Part shown: positions 11,411-22,570 of the stretch, piece after piece | Position numbering within the stretch: the stretch's first letter is position 1 | Layout of the letters: each line of letters begins with the position of its first letter | From: Ascaphus truei | Lineage: Eukaryota > Chordata > Amphibia > Anura > Ascaphidae | Length of the DNA: 64,000 nucleotides | Assembly (NCBI GenBank): GCA_036426205.1 | Contig: CM071568.1 | Location: forward strand, 37,836,457-37,900,456 | Reading direction: 5' to 3' | Position numbers and translations under genes: made by a program | The notes under the pieces: generated by a model | The model's database searches: none | Told to the model about the DNA's origin: nothing | What the model saw: the letters and a program-made list of their open reading frames with translations, nothing else

Positions 11411-11890
11411 ATTGGCAACATTACATCATCACGTGGTGATTATATATCACATACTGCTTTATTGACACTTGTATATTGTGTGTTTTTAATCCCCCCACCT
11501 TCCTTCCCCATATTAAATGTTACAGTGTTACACTATGGGGCGTGCGCTCTCTGTCTTTTTGTTCTTATAGATTCTGCCTTGGAAATGGTTCTTCCAATTG
11601 AGAGCTGCCGTGGACCCCTGGATCCTGTACATTGTCCTGTGTCATCTTTCAGGACTTACCTTAGGGTTTGGACATTGAACTTGGACTATTTTACGTTAAT
11701 ATTACAATTATTGTTATTATTAGAGTGTAGATTCTAGTTTGTAAATATTTCACTATTAATGGGATTATTTATAAATTGTTTAATATTTTATATTATTTTA
11801 TAGGTTGTTTGAATCATTTTTATTATTCTCACATATATATTTAATGTTATAAGATTGGCGCTACTATAATCACTTCTTTTATATATATTT
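11411..11890. other. Tail of Penelope-type repeat, no gene
   Basis: AT-rich, ending in TTGGCGCTACTATAATCACT and (TTTA)n near 11845-11920. The 91-codon frame at 11462-11737 has no recognisable domain. Confidence 0.35.
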
Positions 11891-11919
11891 ATTTATATAT
11901 ATATTTATTTATTTATTTA

Positions 11920-12645
11920 GTGTGGGGCTGTTGTGTGTGTTTTTTTTTATTGTGGGTAGCGGGGGTGGGTGAAGGGGGTATTTGGCCCCAACAGTGGCTT
12001 GTTTAGGGCTTACGGGTGGGTAACGGGAGGGCTTAACCCCTGCATGACCGTAGCGGTATTAACCGCTACGGTCGTGATGGGGTTAAGTGCACCCCCAACC
12101 CCCCGCAAACCCTAAACAAGCAGCAAGGAACAAATACCCCATTCACCCATCCCCGCTACCCACAATAAACCTGGCACGGCGGGTTAACCACTTCATAGCC
12201 GCTAAGGTAATGAAGTGGGCTTTAAATGCATTTTTCCTGCCTCGGATGCATGCCGGGGGGCTCCGGTGCTGATATTAATGGTTATCAGCTCCGGAGACCC
12301 CCAGCATCAATCCCAGCCAGGAAAAAGGCCTGATTTTTTCTAAGTGTTGACCTTGCCGATGCTTATACACCACCAACTTGCCAACTTTAGTTGGCGGGAC
12401 GGATTGGTGTTCAAATCTCAATTCTGGAGTGCCGATCAGCAGCGAAAAGCTGATCGGGGCTACTTGAATTCAGCTGAGTTCAAAAAGTGGCGATAAGTGG
12501 CTTATCGGCACCCGGCTGCCGAAAAGTTTTTATCGTCAACCAAAATTGCCGATTTTTCCCACTTATCGGCGCTTATGAATTGGGAAGGCAATTTTGGCGA
12601 GAAAATGGCGATAGAAGCCTTTTCGGCGCTTACTGCATGAGGCCC
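11920..12645. mobile_element. Composite foldback element, copy A
   Basis: Parallel in order and sequence to 48850-49625. It has TGTGGGTAGCGGGGGTGGG arms, a TTAACCCC hairpin at 12033-12086, a second hairpin near 12182, the module CTCCGGTGCTGATATTAATG, and a distal foldback (12516-12625) that folds ACCAAAATTGCC against GGCAATTTTGGC. The right end, GCGCTTACTGCATGAGGCCC, matches the outer end at 49605 and, inverted, the ATGCAGTAAGC starts at 40155 and 41583. It abuts the truncated CR1 at about 12645. Non-autonomous. Confidence 0.65.
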
Positions 12646-13720
12646 TTTGCTCTCGATCCCAACCTCAAGGTCATTAATAAACAAGTTAAAAAGTAGGGGT
12701 CCCAGTACCGATTCCTGAGGTACTCCACTCACGACTTTAGCCCAACCTGAAAAAGTTCCATTTATGACAACCCTCTGTTGTCTGTCCTTTAACCAGTTTT
12801 CAATCCAGGTGCATATATTATTACTGATTCCAATTTTCTTTACTTTGTACACCAACCTCTTGTGTGAAACCGTATCAAAAGCCTTTGCAAAATCTAAGTA
12901 GACCACATCAACTGCATTACCCTGGTCTAAATTCCTACTTACCTCCTCAAAGAAAACAAATAAGGTTAGTTTGGCAAGATCTATCCTTCATAAATCATGC
13001 TGACTATTACTAATAATTTTGTTTTCCATTAGGTATTTCTGAATATTATCCCGTATTAAGCCTTCAAGTAGTTTCCCTACTATTGAAGTCAGGCTTACAG
13101 GTCTGTAACTTCCCGGTTGTGATCTAGCTTCCTTTTTAAATATAGGCACTACATCTGCTTTACACCAATCTTGTGGTACTGAGCATTTGGTAATGGAGTC
13201 CTTGAATATTAAATATAATGGTTTGGCTATTACTGAGCTTAACTCCTTGAGAACTCTTGGATGTATGCCATCGGGGCCAGGTGCCTTATTTACTTTAATT
13301 TTTTCAAGTTGCTTATGAACTTCTTTCTCAGTTAACCAATTGTTCATTAATATGGAGGTTGTGGCTTCCTCCTGCGACACTACTATTGAACTTGATTCTT
13401 CCCTGGTAAACACAGAGGCAAAGAATTTGTTTAATATCTTAGCTTTTTCCTTATCTCCAATTATCTGCCTACCCATCTCACACTGAAAGGGTCCTATATT
13501 TTCTTTTCTCATTTTTTTGTTATTAAGGTACTTAAAGAACTTTTTAGGTTTGACCTTACTTTCTATTGCAATCCTTTATTCATTATCCATTTTTGCTAAT
13601 TTGATTGCCCTTTTGCAATTTTTGTTACATTCCTTATAATTCTCATACAATGTCTCTGTCCCTTCTGACTTAAAGAATCTAAACGCCTTCCTCTTCTTGT
13701 CCATTTCCTCCCCTACCTGT
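12645..13720 (-). pseudogene. CR1-type LINE reverse transcriptase (3'-truncated)
   Basis: Reads right to left. RT blocks: IKVNKAPGPDGIHPRVLKEL and WCKADVVPIFKKEARSQPGSYRPVSLTS in the frame 13512-12988. After a frameshift near 12950, [17 protein letters not shown] and [20 protein letters not shown] in the frame ending near 12650. The coding match stops just after FINDLE, before the YADD catalytic box, where the foldback element begins. The element therefore lost its RT active site, C-terminal part and 3' UTR. Region 13513-13720 is the diverged linker between endonuclease and RT. Confidence 0.85.
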
Positions 13721-14749
13721 TTATTTAGCCACATTGGTTTTGACATTTCTTTTATACTTATTACCCAAGGGTATACACTGATAAGTGTGCTTTTCTAACA
13801 ATGTTTTAAAGACTGCCCATTTATCTTCTACATTTGTTCCTGCAAAAACATCATCCCATTGTATTACTGCTAGATTAGACCTCAGTTTATTAAAATCTGC
13901 CTTTCTAAAGTTTAAGGTCTTTGTTGAACCCAAGAAATCTATTTTTTGGTCATTTATTTCAAATGAGACCATGTTATGATCACTGTTACCTAAATGTTCC
14001 AGGACTTGAATATTTGTTATTACTTCTACATTGTTTGATATGACCAAATCCAGTATTGCCCCTCTCCTGGTTGGTTCCTCAATAATTTGGGTCATATAAT
14101 TGTTTTTAAGCACCCCCAAAAACCTGTTTCCTTTTGTTTTAATGCTAATTTCATTGCCGCAGTCTATGTCTGGATAATTAAAATCCCCCATTATGCAAAC
14201 ATGACCCAGTTTTGATGCCTTCACAATTTTCAAAAGTATTTTAGCTTCCTCAATCTCACAGATATTTTGTGGTTTATAGCATATTCCCACAAACATTTTC
14301 TTTATACTTTTACCTCCACTGCTAATTTCTATCCACAAAGTCTCTACATTTTCAAAATTCCCTTCATAAACATCATCCCTTATAATAGGTTTTAGATCCG
14401 GTTTAACATATAAACATACTCCACCTCCCCTTCTATTTGTTCGATCCTTCCGAAAAAGGGAATAACCCTCTAAATTAACTGTCCAGTCATGAGTTTCATC
14501 CCACCATGTTTCAGTAATGCCTATGATATCATACTGCTCCCTTGCAGCTATTAATTCAAGCTCCCCCATTTTATCTGTCAGACTTCTTGCATTAGCAAGC
14601 ATGCATTTAAGTTTTTTTTCAGCCTGTACTATTATCTTATCTGCTCCTTTCTTTCTGCGCCCACTTGGTTTAGTCTTTAGAAGTCTTCTAGTATTATCTG
14701 TATTTACTATGGGTGTCTCACTACTTGTCAAACTCGCACTTGCCCCCAT
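13721..14749 (-). pseudogene. CR1-type LINE apurinic/apyrimidinic endonuclease domain
   Basis: A 342-residue open frame, the longest in the window. It shows the LINE endonuclease order: ANARSLTDKMGELE (about residue 52), DIIGITETWWDETHDW, RRGGGVCLYV, FVGICYKPQ, MGDFNYPDID, TRRGAILDLVISN and NSDHNMVSFEI. These carry the expected Asn, Glu, Asp/Asn and terminal Asp-His residues. In the family this domain nicks target DNA for target-primed reverse transcription. The frame is intact across the domain but is cut off from RT downstream, so it cannot be a full ORF2. The ATG at 14749 lies inside a longer polyprotein. Confidence 0.9.
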
Positions 14750-14837
14750 TCTACCTCAATACAACCTTGTATCCTCCTCTATTCCATTTAGTTCATTATC
14801 TGTTTCATTCCCCTCCCCCCCCATCCTAGTTTTAAAT

Positions 14838-15077
14838 CTACTCCAACCTTTTTAGCATTCTCCCCCCTAGCACAGAAGATCCCTCTTCATTGAGGTGCAA
14901 TCCATCCCTAGAATATAGATGGCATCTCTCAGAAAAGGAGACCCTGTGCTCTAAAAACCCAAACCCCTCCTTCCTGCACCATTTTCTTAGCCATGCATTA
15001 ACCTCCCTGATCTCTGACTTGAACATTGTTGAAACGCATAGGCATGTTACAGTTTCATATTTCAGCGCATTAAACAT
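14838..15077 (-). pseudogene. CR1 ORF1 C-terminal (SGNH esterase-like) remnant
   Basis: A 79-codon frame containing NAWLRKWCRKEGFGFLEH and YSRDGLHLNEEGSSVLGGRM. The Asp-x-x-His of RDGLHLN is the last block of the SGNH/GDSL esterase found in ORF1 of many CR1 elements. The N-terminal esterase blocks are absent, so the LINE is 5'-truncated near 15080. It sits directly upstream of the endonuclease frame, on the same strand. Confidence 0.7.
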
Positions 15078-15089
15078 TATGATGACATT

Positions 15090-15850
15090 TTGAAAATATT
15101 TCTTTGAACTGATAATCCATCATACAGCGCTCTCTCCCTCGCCCCCGCACACACACACAAGGCTCAAGGATTTCAATTTCTTATCTACACCTCTCCCACA
15201 CCATTCATTTGTAATGGATGACTTTCTGGCTTGAATCTTCTCGAGCGTGGCCTTACATTCCTGCGCATGGGACCTCGTTGATTATTAATGCGCATGCGTG
15301 TATAACTTCCCATTCAATTAGAAGTTCAAGTTTAATTTCTAAACATGTGCCTGCATCACAATTTTTGATATTCTGATATTCATTCAGTACTGTAGCTATT
15401 TAATGCGGCACTAGACATGCTTTATGAGGTGGGTGGCATAGTACTATGATTTTTAATTGGGGGGGTGTGAGGATCAAAACATTATGTTGACCTGTTGAAA
15501 ATATGTCTTTGAACTACAGGTAATCCTTCATACAGCTTCCCCTCTCCCCCCGCACACACACAAGGATCAAGGATTTCAACTTCTTATCGACACCTCTCAC
15601 AAACCATTCATTTTAAAATGGTTGGCTTTGTGGCTTTAATCTTCCCAAGCCTGCTCTCACAGTTCTGCTCCTGCATGTAATTCTCTTTGGGACCTGGGAC
15701 CTTGTTGATTATTAATGCACATGCGTGTATAACTTCCCATTCAATTAGAAGTTCAAGTCAGAAAAAATACATTTTTTTTTCATTGTTTTTTTTTTTCGTT
15801 TCTAAACATGTGCCTGCATCACAATTCTTGATATTCTGATATTCATTCAG
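15090..15850. repeat. Subterminal repeat block with two direct copies
   Basis: Two diverged copies (about 15090-15330 and 15480-15760). The signature is a C-rich/ACACACAC stretch, then AAGGCTCAAGGATTTCAA, CTTATCTACACCTCTC and ATGCGTGTATAACTTCCC. Further copies lie at 16310-16500, 58010-58260 and 58490-58640. In the 58-kb locus the block sits immediately inside a Tc1/mariner-type terminal repeat, so it is probably subterminal transposon DNA. No gene seen. Confidence 0.6.
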
Positions 15851-15857
15851 TACTGTA

Positions 15858-16217
15858 CTGCTGCGGCACAGTTTATTCGAGCATTTGCCCATTCTGTGCC
15901 GCAGCAGTAGCCTGGCGCGCGCCCGAGAGTGACGGGCGCGCGCCGAAGCAGCGGAAGAGCGCCCTCCGATCGGGGCGCTCTCCCTACCGCTGCCGGGTCC
16001 GCCGGGTCCCCCGGAACCCCCTGCCGCTGTCCCGCGATCGTGGGACACCAGGGCTCCCTCGGGGAGCCCCTGGACGTGCGTGCAGGGGGCGCACGCTCCC
16101 GAAGACGCGTGACCGCGCGTCTATGACGCGCGGCACGCCGAGGGGCGGCCACTAGCAAGCCGGGAAATCTCCCGGCTTGCGGATCTGGCCGCAGTGTAAT
16201 AAACTGTGTCGCCAGTG
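15858..16217. mobile_element. GC-rich MITE with TA target duplication, copy 2
   Basis: 360 bp between TA at 15856-15857 and TA at 16218-16219. Left end CTGCTGCGGCACAGTTTATT; reverse-complemented right end CACTGGCGACACAGTTTATT. The body is closely similar to 1007-1350, with some extra segments such as a GATCGGGG insertion. It has landed inside the subterminal repeat block: the flanking repeats at 15480-15850 and 16225-16500 belong together. Confidence 0.85.
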
Positions 16218-16444
16218 TAGCTTTTTAATGCGGCACTAGACATGCTTTATGAGGTGGGTAGCATCGTAGTGTGGTTTTTATTTGGGGGTGTGGGGATCAA
16301 AACATTGGCTGACCTGTTGAAAATATGTCTTTGAACTACAGGTAATCCTTCATATAAAGCTTCCCCCCCACCCCCACGCACACACACAAGGCTCAAGGAT
16401 TTCAACTTCTTATCGACACCTCTCACAAACCATTCATTTTCAAA

Positions 16445-16860
16445 TGGTTGGCTTTGTGGCTTTAATCTTCCAGAGCCTGCTCTCACAGCCCGCTCCCAGA
16501 ATCCCACCCACACACGCTTGCATTGAGACTGTGCCCGACATCATCTTGCGCGAGCTGTCCCAGCCACTCAGGGAGAAGTATAGGTTTGCAAGTGGTGGTG
16601 TAGCCCAGAAATATGCCCTGTACATTTTCAAGCACCACCTGACCTACGAGGTGTACTGCGGATGGGCCCACAATATAAATTACGAAGGGAATCGCGTCAA
16701 AAGGGCACTTCCTGAAAATGTTGGAAAAACTATCGTGGAGGAATTACAGATCATTTGATGAAAATCATGAGAGACTCCATCAATGGCATTTTGCGGCATA
16801 CAAGGCATCGTCCCTGAAAGGACTCAATGCTGGAAATCGAATTCGCTGCGTGATTCATTT
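16445..16860 (+). pseudogene. Fragment of a BEN-domain-like gene with one frameshift
   Basis: Open frame 16445-16758 contains a compact domain from about residue 33: REKYRFASGGVAQKYALYIF, then YEVYCGWAHNINYEGNRVKR and ALPENVGKTIVEEL. After one frame change near 16745-16765 it continues MKIMRDSINGILRHTRHRP and a stop at about 16815. The pattern (A..iF..h.t...y.gw..n..G.r.K.alp......i, then a helix with R..iN..L) resembles a BEN domain, a DNA- and protein-binding fold. That is my recognition of a pattern, not a search result. AATAAA signals follow at about 16894. The start is not real: upstream sequence merges into the subterminal repeat. Confidence 0.5.
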
Positions 16861-17119
16861 TTGACTTGTTGATTGTTTTAAATTGTATTCCTAAATAAAT
16901 GTTTTTACTTGCACCATACAGCTGAAAATGTTTTGACTTTCTGTACTTCAATAAAAAAATGTTGTTTGTTTTAAATTGCATTCATAAATAAATGTTTTTA
17001 CCTACAGTACTCCATAAATGTTTTTTTACTTACTCCACCAATAAAAAAATGTTGATTGTTTTAAATTGTTTCATTGTGTATCCTTTTATAACAAAATACA
17101 TTGTTTCTAGAACATACTA

Positions 17120-17511
17120 CACCGACACACTTTATTCGAGCAAATACCCAGTATGTACCTGGCAGATACCTGGAATGCGCCGCTCCTCACCTCTGACAAG
17201 CCCCGTTGCGTTTGCCTTCCCAGCCATGGTTCATGCCTGGCTGATGGGCGGCTGATCTGTTAAATGATAATGATTAGGATTTAATAGGCTGCAATGCTTC
17301 GCGTGTCTACCAGATGGCATAAATTCATGAATTGTAATGCAGTATATATATATATACTGTGCAGTATTGCAGCCAGCGGGAATAAAATGCTTCAATCACT
17401 GTCTGGAAAATAACCCAATGCACTCGGGCAGAAAACAGTCACAAATCTCAATACACCCGGGTATACCCGAATTCGTGGGACTAGCCGAGCTCGAATAAAG
17501 TGTGTCGCCAG
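17120..17511. mobile_element. MITE with TA target duplication, copy 3 (AT-richer variant)
   Basis: 392 bp flanked by TA. The ends CACCGACACACTTTATTCGA and, reverse-complemented, CTGGCGACACACTTTATTCG are clear terminal inverted repeats. The interior differs from the GC-rich copies but shares GCCAGCGGGAATAAAATGCT with 1500-1530, linking the two subfamilies. Just outside, 17512-17625 is dense in TACAGTACTGTA-type short palindromes. Confidence 0.8.
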
Positions 17512-18281
17512 TACAGTACAGTTCCATGATGCATACTGTACAGTACTGTACTGTATACTGTAGGCATGCACATTACATTAAAACAGTATTAAAACAATAT
17601 ATACTGTACTGTACGGGTATAGAATACACACAGTAATACATGTAGAATAAATGCATACTTTTTATTTTTGGAGTTTATTATACAGTACAGTATGTAAAAA
17701 AATATTGTATACTGTATGAAAAAAAACAGCATACTGTTTCAGGTTTTCTATAAAGTTCACAGTTATTCTATCCTAATCAATAAAAATAACACTGCCACTA
17801 AATTGTTGCCTCCGGATTCAGCAATGTGCAGATTCAGCAATCCATCGAAATCCCTCCATTTGCCGTTCTCCGCCTGATGACAAAGTTTCTTTTCTGAGGA
17901 AAAATAAAAATATTACTGTAATGGTTGGTTAAAATTAGTCAGTCCCCATAGTCCCCTCGGTCAGTCCCAACAATAATTTTCTCGGGGGGCGTCTCTTGTT
18001 CACATACACGCATGCTCCTAAATGTGATGACACGAATTTGCGTTTCAACAAGATTCCAATGCACATGCGCCTAGCTGTCCACCAATTGTTCAGTATCTAT
18101 TGTAGAAGCTGCTCCAGCAATGATATTGCTGGACTACATTTTCGCGAATTGTGACTAAAATAATAGAACTAAATAACCATAAGCAAAGCGATTGATTACA
18201 GGAGAATCGCTTGACTGTGCATTGATATTGATATGTTAAAAAAAGAATAAAATACAGCAGCTGAACTCACCATAGACTTTG

Positions 18282-18934
18282 CTAATCGGATGACGCTGAG
18301 CCACTGCAAGTCCCATATTCTTGATTATACACGTAGTTGACAGGTGACAGCGGGCCTGCTACACCTGTAGTTGACAGCTGATGAGGCTGGAAATCGTTTT
18401 GGTACATGTAGGCTTGCTGGTATCTGTACGTGAAATCCTGCTCAGGCTTCAGGTATCCAGGTGGGGACAGAAAGCAAGGGTTGCCGGTCACCAGCTTTTC
18501 ACTGACGGTCGGACCATTATTGGAAGCCGGTGCTGGCGCTGGCGCATTGCTTGCCTGGGACTGATGATTCTTAGTTGGTTTTACCATGACGTTTCGCCCT
18601 GTGAAGTCTCCATGATCAAAGATACTGGAAAATTCAGCCGCAACACACCAATACCTTCCTCTAACACCGGGTGCGGGATCAATACGAAAAAAACACATAA
18701 CTTTTTCCTTATTGCACGCTTCCACACACGAGCATCTGGTGAAAATTTGTAAAAGTCATAATTTTCGATAAAATATTGATAAATTTGACCAACTGTGGAC
18801 ATCTTATCATCTGCTGCACTAATTGCTGACCATATTAAATAAGCGTACGTTATATCGGGTTTTTTGAACATGGACTGCAGTGGTGTACTCATCTCTGGAC
18901 CTCTCTGGACAATAGAACAACAGACACTTTGCAT
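18282..18934 (-). pseudogene. Forkhead-domain gene, degenerate, one frameshift
   Basis: The first frame (18934-18581) gives a forkhead start at residue 25: KPDITYAYLIWSAISAADDK, MSTVGQIYQYFIENYDFYKF, then VWKRAIRKKL (Trp at residue 71). In a T-run near 18690-18700 the frame shifts, and the second frame (to 18282) completes the fold: CFFRIDPAPGVRGRYWCV and FDHGDFTGRN. A roughly 90-residue Pro/Ser/Gln/Tyr-rich tail ends in a stop. Known of the family: forkhead/FOX proteins bind DNA through helix 3, usually NSIRHNLS. Here it is RAIRKKLC, so the key Asn and His are gone. It is a single exon with no intron visible. It lies 340 bp inside a Tc1/mariner-type terminal repeat (19273), which suggests carriage by an element rather than a resident FOX gene. 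Confidence 0.75.
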
Positions 18935-19029
18935 TAAGTTTTTAATATGAAACGCCTAAATAGTGTTGTAACTTCTTCAGTATCAAGGTCAATTCACAAT
19001 GGACCACTGTGGTATTTTTTAAACACCTG

Positions 19030-19273
19030 CAAATCGACACATTACTGAAGCGCATTAGAATTCATTACAATTCATGAATATCTGCCACCTGGCGGATAAA
19101 CGAAGAATTGCAACCCATAAAATCCGAACCATTATTATTAAACAGATCAAGCGCGGGTGACGGCCGGCAAGAATTCGGCATGAATGTGGCATGAACGAGG
19201 TCAAGCGCGTGGCATTCAGAAAAAGTCACCGGAAAATAACCGAGAAGTTTTAAAATAAAAGCGGCCGCGGCTG
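19030..19273. mobile_element. Right end of a Tc1/mariner-type element
   Basis: The last bases before TA (19274-19275) reverse-complement to CAGCCGCGGCCGCTTTTATT, nearly the same as the left end at 57944 (CAGCTGCGGCCGCCTTTATC). The subterminal TTACAATTCATGAAT also occurs near 1425 and, inverted, near 17325. It bounds the forkhead-containing segment on the right. The matching left end is uncertain; 15858 or an end lost to rearrangement are candidates. Confidence 0.6.
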
Positions 19274-19544
19274 TACTAATTGCATATACACTGGTTGAAC
19301 AAACCACCCCTAACTTGCAAAATGTTGTATGCTGTAATGCACGTAGTATCCGCCCTTCTCTTGTACAAAGATGGCTTGATATAGTGTTTTAGTTATTTAT
19401 TGCCTCTTATTAGCAAGCATATTTAATCACAGCCAAAACAAAGTTGCAAGTCCAGAGGACTGATGGGGCATTATTCTCTGCAGAAATGTCACAGAAATGT
19501 TGCAGCATTACTGGGGTATTGCCCCAGATTTTCCAACGTAAGTG

Positions 19545-19630
19545 TTCGGATGTTCGTGGCTGCATCAGTACTACTGTGAAGCGCTATGTACAATAATGGC
19601 ACTATATAAATAAAGACATACATACAAACA
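19545..19630 (+). repeat. L2-type LINE/SINE 3' tail fragment
   Basis: GTGAAGCGCTATGTACAATA and GGCACTATATAAATAAAGAC form the typical 3' end of vertebrate L2-like LINEs and their SINE partners. A longer copy ends at 51712. Confidence 0.7.
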
Positions 19631-22050
19631 ACTTAATTTGACAAGACAGAGTTGTTTTAATAGCTGGCAATTAATATATTGTGAAAAAGAAAACAGCACA
19701 GTATGACTTCCTTCCTACGGTGTACTTGAAAATCATGCATTTATTTGGCCAACGAGTTTCCTGGCCAGTCAGTAGTTTACTATCTAGTAAATTGACAGGA
19801 TATCACAGATTCATGTTGCAAAATGACCCCAGAGACTACATAAGGGTGACAAGCAAGTAATGAAATCACAGTATCAAACCTCAATTTTAAGTACAAGGTG
19901 CTCAAACACAGCAAAGTACATACAGATGCCTTAGCTGTAAATCTTTATAGATTGCCTCAGCAAGTGAAACCTTTTCTACTCAGTATATCTGATTGTAGCA
20001 TAATAAAAAAAAACAGTGAGAAGTCGGTTATATTTATTCACCTGCTGTAGGTATAAGAGCATTAAGTGTAAAATAAATAGTTTGTGTAAGCAAGACTTTT
20101 AAAGTTATCAACATGAGTTTTATTTTGTTTTATTCCAGGTAATTTAATAGTCCCATCCCTGTTACTCGCAACTTTAAACTTATTGTTGCTTTAAAGTTGT
20201 CTTTATATTATCTTGATAATATATTTTATTGTGAAAAATGTTCTGAAGAAATACTGATTTAAACTGCTTTTTAATTTAGCATTGCTCATTGCATCTTTGC
20301 TACTCAAACATTACTTTGTCAATTAAATATAAACTTTACTAACAAACGTTAGTAGTAAAACAAAAGTAAAGGGTATCTACTGTAACTGTACTGTACCTAT
20401 TTATGAAATAATAATACAAAACTTGTGAAAGCTCTACCATATAGATTACAATTCATTTAGTATAATAATAAGCACCCACTCACAACTGAAACAGTTTCCT
20501 AAAAATATTAATAAAACTATTAACTGGACATACTGTATGGGGACCTATGCATTAAATTCTGATAATGTCTATGCAAACCCCTCCACCCCAAAAACAGCAT
20601 TCAATTTGTTGTGATAAAAACTGCAATTTGTGCCATATTAATTAGACATGCCTGTTAGAGGCGCGCAGGGAGAGTGACTAATTCAGTCTATTTCTTAGTG
20701 TGCATCTCTTACAGACCGGTGAGGCCAAGTAGGATTCACACAGAGCGCGTCCCCAGGTTGGCTTCAAGTTATTCCTGCCTCCTCCCCAAGCTCGCAGGCA
20801 TGACATGGGTGCAGTCGTCAGCCTTAAAGAGCCATGGTCTGGAAATACTTTCAATTGCTCCATTACTGTATGTTTCAGTGATTGAGTCTGCAGTGATACA
20901 CTGCATGTTTTCTGGTGAAACAGTGCACAGGGGCAGGAGTGAAGGATGCCTGGGGATGAGTGGTGTGCAGTAACACTTGTAGAAAAACCACTATGACCTC
21001 TGGGAGAGACAGCGTCATCTAAGCTGTGCATCCTCACATGTCTTCAGACACGATGATCCTCCTTATGGTCATCATGGAAGAGCTAGAACCACCACCACAC
21101 AAAAAGGAAACGTTGGTCACCCACTCCTTCTCCTAAATGGTAACCCCCCCGCCCCCCCGCTGTGAGAAGTGACCCTGTTGCTTCTTCTTCAATCTCCCTG
21201 AACGTGAAACCTCTTCCTTCTCCTTGAGAGAGAGACAAAGTAGGCTTCAGAGAGGGAAATATGATTCAGTGCTACAAAATAAGCATTCAATTGCTTTGCT
21301 TGGCATTGTGGTAGGGTGCAATGCGTGTACTTTATGCACCTTGTTAGTAGGGATGAGGTACTTGAAGAGATTTGGACATACTGTAGGCTATTGGCAAGCA
21401 TGTGAGGCTGTACCCCCCTTGGCTATTCCGCAACTTGGATTGGTTTTAGTTAGCCACATGCAAGCCGATGTTCCTGTCCCTGTATTTGCGCCTTCTCAAG
21501 AAAATGGCAAGAGATATTCTTTGTCGTTTCCATCGTGACCTTGAAAGGAATTGACTCAGTCCCAATTCCATTCCTCATGCCTACAGTACTTTTAATTACT
21601 ACTTGACCTTGTCCTTTACTGTTGTGGTCTGTCTAGACAGAACATGGAGTAATTTTACAGAGATGCGTACTAGCTACGGACACTGGTTGCATTTTGGCCA
21701 TTTTAAAAGTGTTGGGTGCTGTGGACCATCATAGATTTTTGATGATGGTGTTGAATGTTACACAATCATTTACTATTATTCTCATCTTCAACAAACAAAT
21801 CTTCATTCTTCATTCTATTTGTTTTTGATGCTTTTTACATTTCTTCTTCCTGTGATATGGATTGAATACTGATGTTCTGTAGTGTTGCTGTTACTGAGCA
21901 TACACTCCTAAATTCTTTTTTTCCGGTTAAATAAATGATTTCTTAAAAAAATATAAAACATTTTTTGAAAAGTTAAAAAAAAATTTTTTTTAAATTATAG
22001 TTAATCACATTTATAAAAAGTTTGTTACATTTAAATTTGTATTGTAGTTT
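19631..22050. other. AT-rich DNA without recognised genes
   Basis: No domain-bearing frame on either strand. Open frames around 20674-21538 are unsupported by composition or motifs. Poly-T/poly-A runs occur at 21940-21995. Confidence 0.5.
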
Positions 22051-22179
22051 AATAATGTTTATCTAGTTAAAGGATGTCACGTAGTTACAGAGTAGATGAG
22101 GTTGAAAAAAGGCATACAGTAGATACAGTATGTACATCGAGTTGAACCTATCTGTTAAATTTTGGTGACATACACATCT

Positions 22180-22570
22180 TATATTTTTTTATTTAAAGTA
22201 TTTGTCATTGGCTTTTTATTTTCAAATGAATATGCCAAATTGGATGTAATTTAATTAATCAATCAAAGACATACAGTATTTAAAAATGTACGACTCGTTA
22301 TTACTTATTACATTAAATCTATTTAAAGGCTGCGTTAATGATTTTTTTTTCAAATTAATATGAGATATGGAAAACTGCATGTAATTGTATTCATCAAAGA
22401 CATACTTAAAGTTAGAGTTCGTAGTTAGTTATTACATTAATTATGTTTTTCTAGTTAAAAACTGTGTTAATGGCCTTTTTTCAAATTAAATGCAACATGT
22501 CTAATTGCATTTAATGGCAATCATTGACATATTTAATGACTATAACTACTACAATTTAGTTAATTTATTA
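22180..22570. repeat. Degenerate tandem repeat, unit about 120 bp, about three copies
   Basis: Each unit carries a TTATTACATTAA block, a GTTAATG(G/A) block, TTTTTCAAATTAA and AAAGACATA or ATTGACATA. Units start at about 22190, 22310 and 22435. AT-rich and non-coding. Confidence 0.5.

Noticed and set aside
20674..21538. Three overlapping frames of about 100-119 codons
   Set aside because: No motif in any of them and both strands equally open; not enough to call a gene.
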